DNA of 64,000 nt from Mercenaria mercenaria. Its lineage: Eukaryota > Mollusca > Bivalvia > Venerida > Veneridae. A model generated the notes under the pieces. It was not told where the DNA came from and made no database searches. It worked only from the letters and a program-made list of their open reading frames with translations. Positions 12,736-24,497 of this stretch are shown here, piece after piece (position 1 is the first letter of the stretch; every line of letters starts with the position of its first letter). The stretch is from the NCBI RefSeq assembly GCF_021730395.1, contig NC_069378.1, positions 44,281,001 to 44,345,000 on the forward strand, read 5' to 3'. The position numbers and the translations under genes are program-made.

Positions 12736-13307
12736 TTATAACTAGAGCTATCACTAAAGGTGATGAATGTAACCCCCGCATGCACTGACACAGTACAATG
12801 CAATTTGACGCACACAAGATTGCATAATTATGTGGACTGTATGTATATAGACCGTATGTATACAGTATTGTAACAAAAAACAAAGGCCCATAACTATGCA
12901 GAATATTTATCAAACAGAACGTTACATGCACCATGCACAACTAGGGTTGGTACTGTTCACTTATGTGAAGTTTCATTAAATTGTGTGCAAGGGTTCGGAA
13001 GATTAGGCGCGCACAAGATTGCATATGCAGACTGTATGTACATAGTATGTTAATAAGAAACAAAGTCACATAACTCTATTTTTATTGTTGAAATAACCTA
13101 AGATGCCCCATGCACAACTACTGTTGTTACTGATCACTTAATGTGAAATTTCATTAAACTGTGTCAAGGGGATGAGGAGAGCTGGTACGCACAATATAAT
13201 GTCTACCGACAGACGGAAGGACGGACGAACGGACAGGCAGACAGACAGACAAATTGAAACCAGTATACCCCTCGTTACAACTTTGTAGTCGAGGGGTACA
13301 ATAATAT
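12736..13307 (+). repeat. Composite repeat, two ~200-bp units
   Basis: GCACACAAGATTGCATA occurs near 12,811 and 13,012, with matching downstream blocks (CCATGCACAACTA, GTGAAATTTCATTAAA or close variants). The right end has a GACGGAC/GACAGACA run and then CGAGGGGTAC. The first full-length LINE inserted just past this right end. Confidence 0.65.
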
Positions 13308-13322
13308 GTTCTTTAAGACATG

Positions 13323-14088
13323 TGCCCCTTGCCGGCGGGGGGATAGAAAATGCTGGCTGTATCTCCATGCAGAGGGGTACGACTCCCCCGAAAATGGAGC
13401 CACCTGTTTGCCGTGGGTGGCGGCCCGTAAGCCGGAGAGGAGGGTCCTGGATGTTGAGGTGCCCCATGGCATCCCGGGGAGATGATGCGTACTTGTTTGC
13501 ATGTGCGCATCTTCTTCCCGGGATGTGGGTGCCAATACACATCTTTGGCCTCTAATTCGGTGTAGACGTTCAGGCGGTCGTATAGGCCCGGTACGATCAA
13601 TCGGCTAGTCATGCCAAACCCTAGGAAATCTCACCTTAACGTTTACATTTTCTATCGCTTATTTCAAACTGCATCTTTATGTGATAATTTTTATATTTTC
13701 ACAAACACAACTTTGGAACAAAATACGTTACACAAAACCTGTCTTTACTCTGCTCTATTGTCACATTTTACTGCACTCAATAAACATCATATTACGTTCA
13801 CACAATGTATTTAAAAATTTATATTTCATATTTTACTTCAATCTATTTTTTCCTAGAAGGCGGTGGCTTAGGGCCAATCGGGTGGGTAGAGTAACAATCC
13901 CTTGAATCCCGTGATTGCATTTCTGCAATACGGGTTGGTGATATAAACAAGATTGTAAAATACCTGGCCGATTTATATCACTACAGTATCCCTAACATGT
14001 ATGAGCTGGATATCCGCTCTGTTTTCATGTTCCATGTTGGACTCCGCGGCGGGTGGGGGCTGCGAGTGACGAATTTTAATATTTCAGT
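13323..14088 (+). promoter_or_regulatory. LINE copy A 5' UTR
   Basis: The first 290 bases are far more GC-rich than the surroundings and about 96% identical by eye to copy B. CATCCCGGG and CCCGGGATG about 50 bases apart can pair into a stem near 13,468-13,524. As the full-length 5' end of a LINE it should hold the internal promoter. Minus-strand frames of 99-134 codons here are by-products of the GC content. Confidence 0.6.
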
Positions 14089-15413
14089 ATGGAAAATCAA
14101 AATAAAAAACGACCGCATACCGAAACGGATTCTGACGGCATGGAAGGTGAAAATTCTCATCAACCTCTCACATCAAATATGGCTTTTCCAAGATTCCTAC
14201 TCATTCAATCAAATATCGAAGATTTCAAAATGACAAGTATCTCACCGTTTGCAATTGAGAAAACAATAGAAAGTATAGCTGGTGTTCCTAAATCAGTTAA
14301 AAAGTTGCGTACTGGTGATCTGCTCGTTGAAGTTGACAGAGCAGCACACGCTAAAAATCTACTTGGCATTACATCCTTCTTTAACCATCCGTGCAAATGT
14401 ATACCGCACCGTATTTTGAACTCCTCAAGGGGGGTCATTCGGTGTCCCGATCTTGCTGGGGAAATCAGAGGCGGAGATTGTTAAAGAACTTACTGCTCAA
14501 CACGAAAACAGCTGCGAGACGCATCAAAATAAAAAAGTTAGGGAAAGAAATCCACACCAACACTATCATTCTAACATTTGGCATTCCGTTCCTACCTTCT
14601 TTTATAAACATTGGCTATCTACGTACAAAGGTTACTACTTACATACCAAATCCTCTTCAGTGTTACAATTGTTTCAAGTTTGGTCACAACGAAAAGACCT
14701 GTAAAGCTGACCACATTTGTCCAAAATGCTGCCAAAATGGATATTCTCACGAACATGACACCTGCAAGTATCCAATGCGTTGTGTGAATTGCGGCGAGCC
14801 GCATTCAGCTAGGTCTCGAGATTGCAAGACATGGAGGATTGAGAAGGAAGTTCTCCATGTCAAATTCACACAGGGTGTTGGATTTCCTGAAGCAAGACAA
14901 ATTGCAAATGCCAAATTCGTATCTCCATCACTGACATCGACTTATTCTTCCATAACAAAATCTACATCAAACAAATCAACTCAATGTATTGATGCGTCTA
15001 CGCAAACTGATTCTGTGCCCGTTCCAAATGCTCAAAACGAAAAGCCAAAAGTTCCAGCAAAACCTGTTCAGACACCAGCAGTTCAAAATGCAGCTGCTAA
15101 ACCAAGGCTGCCACCAGCTGTACAAAATGTTCCAAACTACGCAAATTCACAATCATCAAAGCAAAATGCTACATCAACTACTAATCAACGTGGGGTGAGT
15201 CAAACACCCAAACAAAAAATTGACTTGAGAACTGATGGGTTTGGAAAGGGATCGGATGATCCCATACAAACCCATAACCGGTTCCCTCTTGATTTGAACC
15301 GGTTGACAGGGGAGGATGATGACGATCCGCCATTATCTGCTCCGCCGAGTTTAATCAGCACAAAGGAGGGGAAGATCAAAAGGTTCCCTACTCCTGAGTC
15401 AATGCAACACTAA
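14089..15413 (+). pseudogene. LINE copy A ORF1 (gag-like, zinc knuckle)
   Basis: The start MENQNKKRPHTETDSD opens an acidic, polar N-terminus, followed by an RNA-binding-like region and then CCHC-type knuckles (CYNCFKFGHNEKTC at about 14,665, CPKC and CVNCGEPH after it). A low-complexity Gln/Pro/Asn tail precedes the stop. ORF1 proteins of this kind coat the LINE RNA. Two frame changes lie close together near 14,458-14,520, so the protein is broken in the middle. The block from about 14,150 to 15,185 is strongly diverged from copy B, mostly at silent positions, while sequence on both sides is nearly identical. Confidence 0.85.
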
Positions 15414-15455
15414 TACTCTAAATTTCCAGTCGTTCAATTTTTGTTTGCCATTGAA

Positions 15456-18400
15456 ATGGAAAGTACAATTATCCAGTGAATTGCCGTGGACTTAAAGCAA
15501 TTATAATGAAATTCTCCTACTCTTATCAAAATATAATCCTTCACTTATGTGCCTTAGTGAAACATTTTTAAAGGAAACGGACAAAATAGCTTTCAAAAAT
15601 TACTCAGTGTATAACTTCATAAATACTAACACTAATAGAGCTTCTGGTGGTACATCTATTATTATTAATAATGCATGTCCTCACAGACAAATTGTTCTAA
15701 ATACAAGTATTCAATCAGTTGCAATAAACGTAACATTACATCGACCAATTACTATCTGTTCGATTTACATACCTCCCAAATTTAAACTAAATCTTGAAGA
15801 TCTTGATGATCTTATAAAACAATTACCACAACCATTTTTGCTTATGGGAGATTTCAATGGTCATCATGAATTTTGGGGCTGTTCTGACAGCAACACTAAG
15901 GGTCAAATTATTGAAACTTTTATTGAAAGAAATGCCCTTTGTTTGTTAAATGATAAATCCAAAACTTATCTTCATCCTGCAACAGGTAACCTTTCCTCGC
16001 TTGATTTGACAATTTGTCAACCGAACATCTTTCTTGATTTTGAATGGAAAGTACTGGATGATTTGCATGGTAGTGACCATTTCCCAATTATTATTTCAAA
16101 TACTTCTAATCTGCCATCAGACCACCCTTCATATTTCAAATTTAATAAAGCTGTCTGGAAGCAATTTGAAACGCTATGTAAAAATGATTTGACTTTGGAG
16201 AATTTTACTAATTTTTATGATCCTATTGATCGGTTTTCAGTTCTTCTGTCCGATATTGCTGACAAGTCCATTCCTAAATTTTCAAGAAATGGTAAACATA
16301 AAAATAAGCCTTGGTATAATGATGATTGTAAGACTGCTGTTCGAAAACGTAGAGCGGCCATTAAAAAGTTCAATATACGGCCGACGAAAGAAAACCTACA
16401 ATCAGTTAAGATTCTGAGAGCAAAAGCTCGCAGAACTATAAAACAAGCAAAGAAAAAATCATGGCATTCATACGTTCAAACTTAATTCTAGGTCATCGTT
16501 TAAAAAAGTCTGGGAAATGATTCGCAAAATAAGTGGGAAAAGGAAAATCTTCAAATGTTTCCCATCTTACAAAGTCAGACCAGTCTATTGCATCTAGCAA
16601 GGAGGACATTGCCATACACTTGGTAAAACTTTTTCAAAAAACTCTTCATCAAACAATTTATGATAAAAGGTTTCAAAACATAAAATCGACTAAAGAAAGT
16701 AAACCTTTAAATTTTGATTCAAATAATGATGAAGATATAATAACCTTTTCACTCACAGAATTGCTTGACGCTTTAGATAAATGTCACGATACCGCAGCTG
16801 GTCCGGACCAAATTCATTATCAACTCTTGAAACATTTACCACAAGAATCATTAGACCTCCTACTTGAAATTTATAACATTACGTGGAAAACTGGCATTTT
16901 TCCAGATTCCTGGAGAGAAGCTATAGTTATTCCAATACCAAAACCCGGGAAAGATAGCACTAACCCCAGTAATTATAGACCGATTGCACTTACCAGTTGT
17001 TTATGTAAAACGCTAGAACGTATGATCAATTCTAGACTAGTTTGGTATCTTGAATCTCAAGGCCTAATTACAAACTTTCAAAGCGGTTTTCGCAAGCAGC
17101 GCAGCACAACTGATCATCTTGTTCGACTGGAACATTTTATTCGTGATACATTTGTTAAAAAAGAGCATATAGTGTCTGTCTTTTTCGATTTAGAAAAAGC
17201 CTATGACACTACATGGAAATATGGTATTATGAATGATCTTAACGACTTAGGTTTAAAAGGTCGTCTTCCAACATTTATATCGCAATTTTTATCAGATCGC
17301 AATTTTAAAGTACGTGTTGGTTCTACCCTTTCTGACTCTTTTGAGCAAGAACAGGGAGTTCCACAAGGTTCTATTTTATCTGTCACACTTTTTAGCATCA
17401 AAATTAATAATATTGTGAAATGTTTGTCACCAGGGATAGATTGTTCATTATATGTTGATGACTTTCTAATATGTTATCGTTCAAAAAATATGCGTACGAT
17501 TGAACGCCAATTACAGCAGTGTTTGAACAAAGTTCAAACTTGGGCGATGGAAAATGGTTTTTAAATTTTCCCAATCAAAAACTCAGTGTGTCCACTTTTT
17601 TCAAAATTTCGGAAACAACATTGTGACCCTGAGCTTTTTCTAAATGGTACAAAAATACCCGTTGTTGACGAAGCAAAATTTCTTGGTGTTATTTTTGATA
17701 AAAGCTTTCTTTTATACCACACATAAAAAACCTGAAAGCCAAATGTTTGAAATCGTTGAATCTTTTAAAGGTAATTTCAGATACTGATTGGGGAGCAGAT
17801 CGCAAGGTTTTGTTAAGACTGTATAGAGCTTTGATTCGATCCAAGCTAGATTACGGTTGTGTTGTTTATGGTTCAGCCAGAAAATCGTATTTACAGATGC
17901 TGGATACTATTCATAATCAAGGTATTCGTATTGCTCTTGGCGCATTTAGAACATCGCCTGTTGAAAGCTTGTATGTTGAAGCAAACGAACCCTCCCTTTA
18001 CACGAGACGTGAAAAACTGTCATTACAATATGCTCTGAGGGTAGCTGCCAACAAATCCAATCCTGCTCATAAAATCATATTTAAACCCAAATACCAGGAT
18101 TCGTATGACAGAAAACCAAAACAAATAAAACCTTTTGGATTTCGCATCAGCAATTCGATGAAGGAAACTGATTTTGAATTTGATGATATCAAAGAAAACT
18201 TAGTTCTGAATACACCACCATGGACTCTTAGTTCTCCAACAGTTCTTTTTGATATGAAAACCGCCTTGAAAAGTCTGAAACAAACCCTTGAAATATTCAA
18301 GTCCAAATATAATGAAATCAAGTCGACTTACAAAGATCATTTTCCAATTTATACAGATGGTTCTAAAGTGATTCAAAGGTTGGATGTGCCGCCGTTAGCA

Positions 18401-19137
18401 ATCTGCATCAATCAAAATTACGCTTGCCAAATAACGCTACAATTTTTTCAGCCGAGGCAAAAGCTATTGATTTGGCCCTTAATTTTATTTCAGAATATAA
18501 TGAAGAAAAGTTTATCATCTTTTCTGACTCACTTTCTGTATTACAATCAATACACAACCGTCATACAGAAAATCCTCTCATTCAAAATATTCTTGTCAAG
18601 GTTCATGAACTATCTTTTAAGAAGTCCATCATATTCTGTTGGATTCCTAGTCATGTTGGTATTCATGGAAATGAGGATGCTGATACCGCAGCAAAGAAAT
18701 CACTTTCATTAAATCAATCTAAATTGAAATTACCGTATACTGATTTTAGGTCAAATATCAACAAATATATTTTAACTAAATGGCAGTCTTCATGGAACAA
18801 TGCTTCGTTCAATAAACTTCGTGAAATTAAACCTACTTTAGGTGAATGGCACCAGGGAAATAGATCTGTTCGCAGGGAGGAAGTTGTTCTTTCTCGTTGT
18901 CGAATAGGTCATACTCGGTTAACTCATTCGTATCTTTTAAACAATGAAGATCAACCTGAGTGTGTACCATGTCAAACACCGCTTTCTATTAAACATATTT
19001 TAATCAACTGTGTTGACTTCGATCCACAGCGCAATTCATACTATAATGTAGAATCGTTAAAAGAGTTGTTTGATCAAGTTCCTGCCGACAAAATTTTGCA
19101 ATTTTTGAAACAAATAGGCATATATCATAAAATCTGA
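15456..19137 (+). pseudogene. LINE copy A ORF2 (endonuclease-RT-RNase H)
   Basis: Starts MESTIIQ, 42 bases after ORF1. APE endonuclease about 15,456-16,110 shows LSETF, MGDFNGHHEFWG and GSDHFPI. Reverse transcriptase about 16,765-17,480 shows NYRPIALTS, FFDLEKAYD, GVPQGS and the catalytic YVDD. RNase H about 18,345-18,700 shows IYTDGS, SAEAKAIDL and SDSLSVLQS. The C-terminal zinc-like CVPC...HILINC ends near 19,015. Frame is lost near 15,478, 16,473, in 16,530-16,650, near 17,560, 17,700 and 18,365. Nearly all are single-base indels and no nonsense substitution stands out. Confidence 0.88.
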
Positions 19138-19336
19138 ACTTTATTTGATTTTTATTTACATGTTTTACTTTTTTATGTTTGCAATTGTCTTTTTACGCTA
19201 TATATGTATATACCTTTTTACTTTAATAGTTTTATAGATGCTTTAAAATTAACGTAATTCATTTAACTTTTTTTCTCGGCGATATATGACCTTTTTGTGT
19301 CGATTCGCCGTAAAACCCAACTCATTCATTCATTCA
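19138..19336 (+). other. LINE copy A 3' UTR and CATT tail
   Basis: About 170 bases ending in GTCGATTCGCCGTAAAACCC, then CATTCATT repeats. All three copies in the window share the CGGCGATATATGACC block, a likely recognition structure for the element's own reverse transcriptase. Confidence 0.7.
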
Positions 19337-19350
19337 TTCTTTAAGACATG

Positions 19351-19653
19351 ACAAATACTAATGTGAAAGACTCTCGCAGCTTTCATTTTTATGCACTGTA
19401 CACATTTAATTAGACTAGCTCCTAGACTATGATATATCTTTTTTTTACATTTTTATGATTACATGTAGTGAACTGAGCCAGTCTATATCCTATGTCCAAT
19501 ATCAATGTCAACACCATTCCTCTGTGAAAATCTCTAAAATAGACTGGCTTCTGTCTCTATGAAATTAAATTCATCAAAAAAGGAAAAATGTAGAAACATA
19601 TTATTATCAGTCTAGTGGCTAGTCTAACATTTACTGTACTAGTATCTTGTCAG
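19351..19653. other. Intergenic, no gene seen
   Basis: AT-rich flank between the LINE and a SINE. No coding signal. Confidence 0.5.
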
Positions 19654-19664
19654 ACTCCACATAC

Positions 19665-19880
19665 GCTTGGCGCTCAGTATTAAGAGGGCAGTGCTAGGAC
19701 TGGTCAGCCCGGTGCCAGTATAATGTGACTGGGTTGGGTATTTTGTCACATGTCTACGGCGTGACATTCCAGTGAGGCAGCACTATAAAGTTGGGCATTG
19801 TGCTCACTGCTACAACAAGACACCGTTGTTTATATAACTGAAAAAATGTGAAAAAGACGTTAAACCCGAAACACACACAC
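19665..19880 (+). mobile_element. SINE-like element with AC tail
   Basis: A 216-bp insert bracketed by an exact 11-bp duplication, ACTCCACATAC, at 19654-19664 and 19881-19891. It ends with GACGTTAAACCCGAA and an AC-repeat tail. No tRNA A/B boxes are evident, so it is either 5'-truncated or not tRNA-derived. Size, tail and duplication fit LINE-driven insertion. Confidence 0.75.
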
Positions 19881-19891
19881 ACTCCACATAC

Positions 19892-20485
19892 AAGGTTGAT
19901 TGGTTATTAATTACCGAAAAAGCGTTACTTTAGAGTTACCTTAATAAAGGCAAAGCGGACCAAACTGGAAAATATGCGGAAATATCTGTCACCGAGATCA
20001 TGTTTCATGAGAACAACACTAATTGCTTTTAAAGTTACTTGTCCACAGTTTGGGTGGACATTTTCAGCATGTTCATATCCACCAAGTGTGGCTAAAATTT
20101 AGATATGACACTGCTTAAAAAGATAAAGTGGGTTAAAACAGTTTGATATTGTTAAACAATGAAAAAAAGAGAGTTTACTTTCTGTATGTCGAAAAAGTAA
20201 ATTAACTTTATAGCTCTTTGCTTCTGCACAATACCTTTTTATTATTAATAAGAATATCTGACAAAAGTCTTATAAATTGTGAATATATAAGTTTGCGTCA
20301 CTCGCCACATTCAGAATTCTCACTTTTATGGAATTTTGAGAGAAAATATTAGTGAATCGATTGTTTATTATTACCCCCTTTATCACTTTACCTGAATAAG
20401 TGCATGCTTAACATCGAAATTAGTGATTTTCTTCGTTGAATTTAAAGATTTATAACGGCTTTGCTTATAGGGATATATAGAGGAT
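19892..20485. other. Intergenic, no gene seen
   Basis: AT-rich. The phrase CCCCTTTATCACTTTACCTG near 20,376 has a relative near 23,309, so part may be old repeat. Confidence 0.4.
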
Positions 20486-20635
20486 ATTTGTTTGTTTTGA
20501 GTGAATATGGAATATATCTCACTGAGAAGTGAGACAATTTCAAATATTTTCACAAGCGCGTAGCGCGAGTGAAAATGTGAAAATTTTCTCACTTCGAGGT
20601 GAGATATATTCCATATTCACGAAAAACAAACAAAT
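20486..20635. repeat. Hairpin element, 150 bp
   Basis: Left arm (ATTTGTTTGTTTTGAGTGAA, then GGAATATATCTCACT) and right arm (AGTGAG..., ATATTCCATATTCAC, AAACAAACAAAT) are inverted copies of about 65 nt around a centre containing GCGCGTAGCGCG. It directly abuts the MITE-like element that follows and may be part of it. Confidence 0.65.
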
Positions 20636-21052
20636 TTTCTTTTTATTTTATGCTCAATTACGTTGAGATGTGCATTTTGCAACTATTTTAATCTCAGCGC
20701 GGGAAACAGACGCACGTAAACAGACATGACGTCAGACGTGCTGTGACGTTACAAAGAAGCATGCAACATAAAGTTCCATTTTGTTTTATTTTTTGCTGCC
20801 TAACGGTATGAAATTCTCTTTAAATAAAATAATTTGAATCGAGAAATATACTATAAAGAACAAAGTGCGGCTACAATTTTCATCCTGTTTTAAGCAAATA
20901 ATTTAAAATTCATACACAATGTAATGAGGGGGCGGAGCTACATCTCTCACAGTGTGAAAATATAGATTTCATATTTTCACAGTGTTAGTGATGAGATATG
21001 AAAATATTTAACTGATAGAATACAGTATTTCATTAGTTAGCATAAAATAAAT
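20624..21052. mobile_element. MITE-like element, ATTTTATG family, copy 1
   Basis: Edges read TTTTATTTTATGCT and AGCATAAAATAAAT, short inverted termini. An inner block of repeated TTTTCACAGTG/CACTG phrases before the right end is shared with the element at 24,087-24,497. No coding capacity. Confidence 0.5.
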
Positions 21053-21166
21053 GGTTGCGATATTTTTTATGGAGATGAAATACACAAAATAATTCAATTC
21101 TTTTTCAAACTCTTATTTCCGATAATTGTTCTAAAGGATTTAAAAATACCAAGACAACACATTCTT

Positions 21167-21196
21167 GACTAGTTTCGACCTTTATGTCTTCGTCAG
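21167..21196 (-). ncRNA. Hammerhead-ribozyme-like motif
   Basis: On the minus strand, CUGACGA is followed by a 3-bp stem (GAC/GUC, loop AUAAAG), then GAAAC and, four bases on, a GUC triplet that could be the cleavage site. This matches the hammerhead order core-stem II-GAAA-stem III-GUH. Stem III would be only about 2 bp and one extra A follows CUGACGA, as in minimal hammerheads known from Penelope elements. It lies downstream of the PLE coding end on the same strand, where such motifs are known. Activity is unproven. Confidence 0.5.
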
Positions 21197-21804
21197 AAAT
21201 AACAACTTACAAAACAAACGACGTCACGTCCGTTTGGACGCGAACGTCAACGTGACAAAAAGCGCAAATATAGAATATATTTGTATTAATGTACATATAG
21301 ATACGGGTCATAATGATACGGCGGGTATTTATCGAAAACATATTTCTTCAATATGAAGCAGAGAAAAAATAAAACCCAACATATCTACATGACAAATTTT
21401 GAAGTATACATGTGAAGCATAAGCGAGAATTAACGATTGATCTACTTATAATTATATAAATAGTAAAAATAACATTAATTTAAAAGCTAACCGCACATAT
21501 ATAATTACAGAAACAATCAAAAAATTAAAAACTTTCATTAAAATACGATTAAAGACAAAATGCAGTCAAACGGCGGAAAAGGGAACCTTGAAGCAGTAAT
21601 AAGGGGAGGTAATAAAACGGCAATAAAATATCAAAATGCTGGAAAATAGAGCCGATATATTCTTAACTTCTACAAAAATTGTTAATATTATTTTAAAGTT
21701 AGAAAATATATTAAAAACAATACTATACAATGAAAATATTTAACCTGTAGGGATATTATGAAAAAGTTAGTATATAAGACCCTATTAAATGTTACTTGGT
21801 AACT

Positions 21805-22290
21805 GTAATCACGTAGTAAACAATACGCTGGTGTTCATGCCAGATGGGTGCACGGTATTTAACCGGTGAATCCAGGACGTTTCACGTAATAACCTATCTA
21901 AATCATTATCAACAATGTCAATTGGTAAAAAACTGAAATCATCTAAATTGTGATGAGTACTGTTGAAATGGGCAGCCACACCGCTAGCATATGCTGGATC
22001 GCTGAAATTGTTAATGTCAAATTTATGACTGTTCATACGTTTAGAAACCTGTTGTCGTGTTTGACCCACATATTGCATGTTGCATTTTTTTACAAGTTAT
22101 GACATAAATGACATTTGATGATGTGCAGTCTGTATTAAATCTAAGTTTATACATAGAAGAATTAGAAGAACTAACGAATTCATCAGTTTCTACTATTTTG
22201 CTACAATGTGTACATCTAGGTCGGTAGCATTTGCTGGAACGGGCGCTGATGGGGGTAGGGGGCATTGCTAATTGTTCTCTCACTCATAAA
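21805..22290 (-). pseudogene. Penelope GIY-YIG endonuclease remnant
   Basis: Two overlapping minus-strand frames give a Cys-rich linker (CYRPRCTHC, then SSNVIYVITCKK) and a GIY-YIG domain (QYVGQTRQQVSKRMNSH, then WIHRLNTVHPSGMN). In PLEs this nuclease follows the reverse transcriptase and nicks the target. The frame changes once between the linker and the GIY-YIG core near 22,075. Only about 150 residues of a protein usually several times longer remain. Confidence 0.8.
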
Positions 22291-22377
22291 TTTGGGCATT
22301 CGAAAAAAAAAAAGTCAGTGGAAATTACCATTGAATTTAACGTTTTTTATTACTTCCATAAACAACTCTGAATATTT

Positions 22378-22735
22378 AGCCCTTATGCTGGACACGAATG
22401 ATTCTGCTTTTGCGACCAGTGTAGATTATGATCAGCTTGCATATCAGTGAACTGTTCGCAATTTATATTGCAGTAATTCGGTTAAAAATGTGCTTCCGCG
22501 GTGTAAATGTATGGATATCTTGTGAAAAATAGGTCTACGACGGAGTAAAAATCTAGAAACTGTAACAAAATTGTTCTGAAGAAGCTGAATTTTATATGAA
22601 AACAAAGAACAATTTCTTTTATTGGTATATATAGCCTGAAATTCTCATATCGTTTTGGTAAGTCCCCCTATTAAAATTTTTTGATACTGTCCAAATTGTA
22701 AGACGTTGAAGTTAGCAGGGTAAGGGCTAAACGTA
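22378..22735 (+). mobile_element. MITE copy 2, interrupted or divergent
   Basis: TGCTGGACACGAATGATTCT and GACCAGTGTAGAT match the MITE at 5,465; GGTAAGTCCCCCTA, TACTGTCCAAATTG and AGCAGGGTAAGGGCTAA near 22,657-22,733 match its right part. About 200 unrelated bases lie between, so this copy holds an insertion or a replaced centre. Confidence 0.6.
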
Positions 22736-24086
22736 GTGATTTTTGTTACGTCTGTGTACATGTTCTTTATATGGACAGCTGCTTATCTTCTGGTAGCAAA
22801 AAATGAAAACAAACAAATAAAAGTTTTATCATGACTTTAACAAACGTTCTAACATTCTACATTTCAGTGTAAAGCGTTTTTTTAACGTAGCTTGGTACAG
22901 AATGTATTTCTATTATTGAGAAATAACACGCCGAGAAATATACACAAGAATCAGTAATTTTGTAATTTTAATTTCGGCGAAAACAATCATAGATTGTTGA
23001 CAGTGTTTTAACCTAAAGTAAAAATGATAATCAGTCGTACTCGATTGGTATTAAATGCGAAATGAGCAACAATAACCAAGATAGCTGAGATTGTCAGGCT
23101 GGGATGGATACATTCAATAATGTTTAAAGGCTTATAATGTGACAGCCACATTTTTGTTATGAGCATAAAATAGAATCATTTGTTTTTCGTTAAATTCGCT
23201 TTTCTGTAAATGTTTTCTCTAATATTTGTTATAAATCTGAGTATTGATTAACGCACATACTTGTCAGTAGAAAATCTAGTTGAACCAAATGTGTATTTAT
23301 TTATTACCTCCCTTTATCACTTGCGGTATAAGTTCACGCGCAGGATTGAACGTAGTGATATATTAACCATGTATTCATGCTTAACTCACATTTTGACAGC
23401 AGCTTCTTATGAAACCTTAAAAACTTGCTTACACATATTATTGCAAATCAAGTCAAGTTAATTAAAATAGTTTAATTTGTTTCTACATACATTCATCATG
23501 ATAAAACAATACTCATCCTGTTAAAACATCAAAAAGACGTATGACTGTATGAATGTATAAAAAAGTTATTTTTTTCACTCAGCAATTGAATATTTTTATG
23601 TATTTAGAGACGAAATACAAAAAGTTAACGATTAGCAGCTATTTATACATTTTATGAATACATAGTATGCCTAAATTCAAATAATATTTCAACAAATAAG
23701 TTTCAGTTACATAACGGTTTTAAACCTGTAGATACGTATACAGTATAACCTGCCTTAATAGCCACCTGTTATAAGCAGCCACTTGTTATAAGCAGCCACT
23801 TATGTTAAGCAGCCAGGTAGCTAACTTCCAAAATAAAGAACAGCTAAAACTAGTTCTAAATCGTTTTGAAGGGCTTCAAGTAATGTGTTTTATGATAATG
23901 TGTTCATTTAAGGATTGGATTTCTTTTTATAGATTGAAGTTCAATATTCAAATAGGCTGAAATCGTAACATGAATAAAATTAAATCATAACGCAGCTTGA
24001 TGCTGTGGACATTTAGATATGTTATTTACGAGATATAGTTATATAACTACGATTAAAAAAAAAAAAAAAAAGCAATCTTACACTGA
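22736..24086. other. Intergenic, no gene seen
   Basis: AT-rich. A short tandem of AAGCAGCCACTT-like units lies at about 23,760-23,815. A 66-codon frame near 23,261 has no support. Confidence 0.5.
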
Positions 24087-24497
24087 AACAAACACATTTT
24101 CTATTTATTTTATGTATTTTTAATGGTTTTAATCCAAATAATATCCAGTTTATCCGCACAACGCCACGTGCATCGCATCATTACGTCATAAAGTCAGGAT
24201 ATCTTTGTAGAAAAACTGTAAATAGTTCTATTACGTTTCCTGATTTCTTTTACACTTTGTTTTGACAGAATGTATATATTTATGATCCTGTTAGTATTCC
24301 TATACATCTATATCTTTACTGAAGTATATTTTGCATGGAATTTTCTATTATTTATAATTCATATTCTTTCGCATTCAAGTGTAGTTCCGTACCAGTGAAA
24401 AATAAAAATGATATTTTCACTGTTTGAAACAGTGAAAAAATCAATCTTATTTCACTGATAAATTTCAGTATTTCACCGAAGATCATAAAATAAATGA
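24087..24497. mobile_element. MITE-like element, ATTTTATG family, copy 2
   Basis: Left edge AAACAAACACATTTTC then TTTATTTTATG; right edge CATAAAATAAAT. The inner blocks ATATCTTTACTGAAGTATAT, TTCGCATTCAAGTG and GATATTTTCACTG recur in the elements at 20,624 and 30,842. No coding capacity. Confidence 0.55.

Larger units (their letters stand above)
13323..19336 (+). mobile_element. Full-length LINE, copy A
   Basis: A 6.0-kb non-LTR retrotransposon with a GC-rich 5' UTR, a zinc-knuckle ORF1, an ORF2 with APE endonuclease, reverse transcriptase and RNase H, and a 3' end of CATT repeats. TTCTTTAAGACATG at 13309-13322 and 19337-19350 is its 14-bp target duplication, which fixes both ends. The RNase H and tandem-repeat tail fit the I/Nimb-type clades better than Jockey or CR1, but the clade is inferred. 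Both ORFs carry several frameshifts, so this copy as assembled cannot move itself. Confidence 0.93.
21130..22290 (-). mobile_element. Penelope-like element, 5'-truncated
   Basis: The minus strand carries the C-terminal end of a Penelope (PLE) protein followed by 3' sequence with a hammerhead-like motif typical of PLE terminal repeats. The reverse transcriptase is missing, so the insertion or later loss removed the 5' part. Borders are approximate, since no target duplication was found. Confidence 0.7.

Noticed and set aside
13138-13612. Minus-strand frames of 99-134 codons, with near-identical ones at 55,186-55,578
   Set aside because: They lie in the GC-rich LINE 5' UTR and recur only because the LINE is repeated. 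They run through the LINE border into unrelated flank and have no domain.
22265-22450. 61-codon plus-strand frame
   Set aside because: Runs through an A tract and the MITE copy; no coding support.
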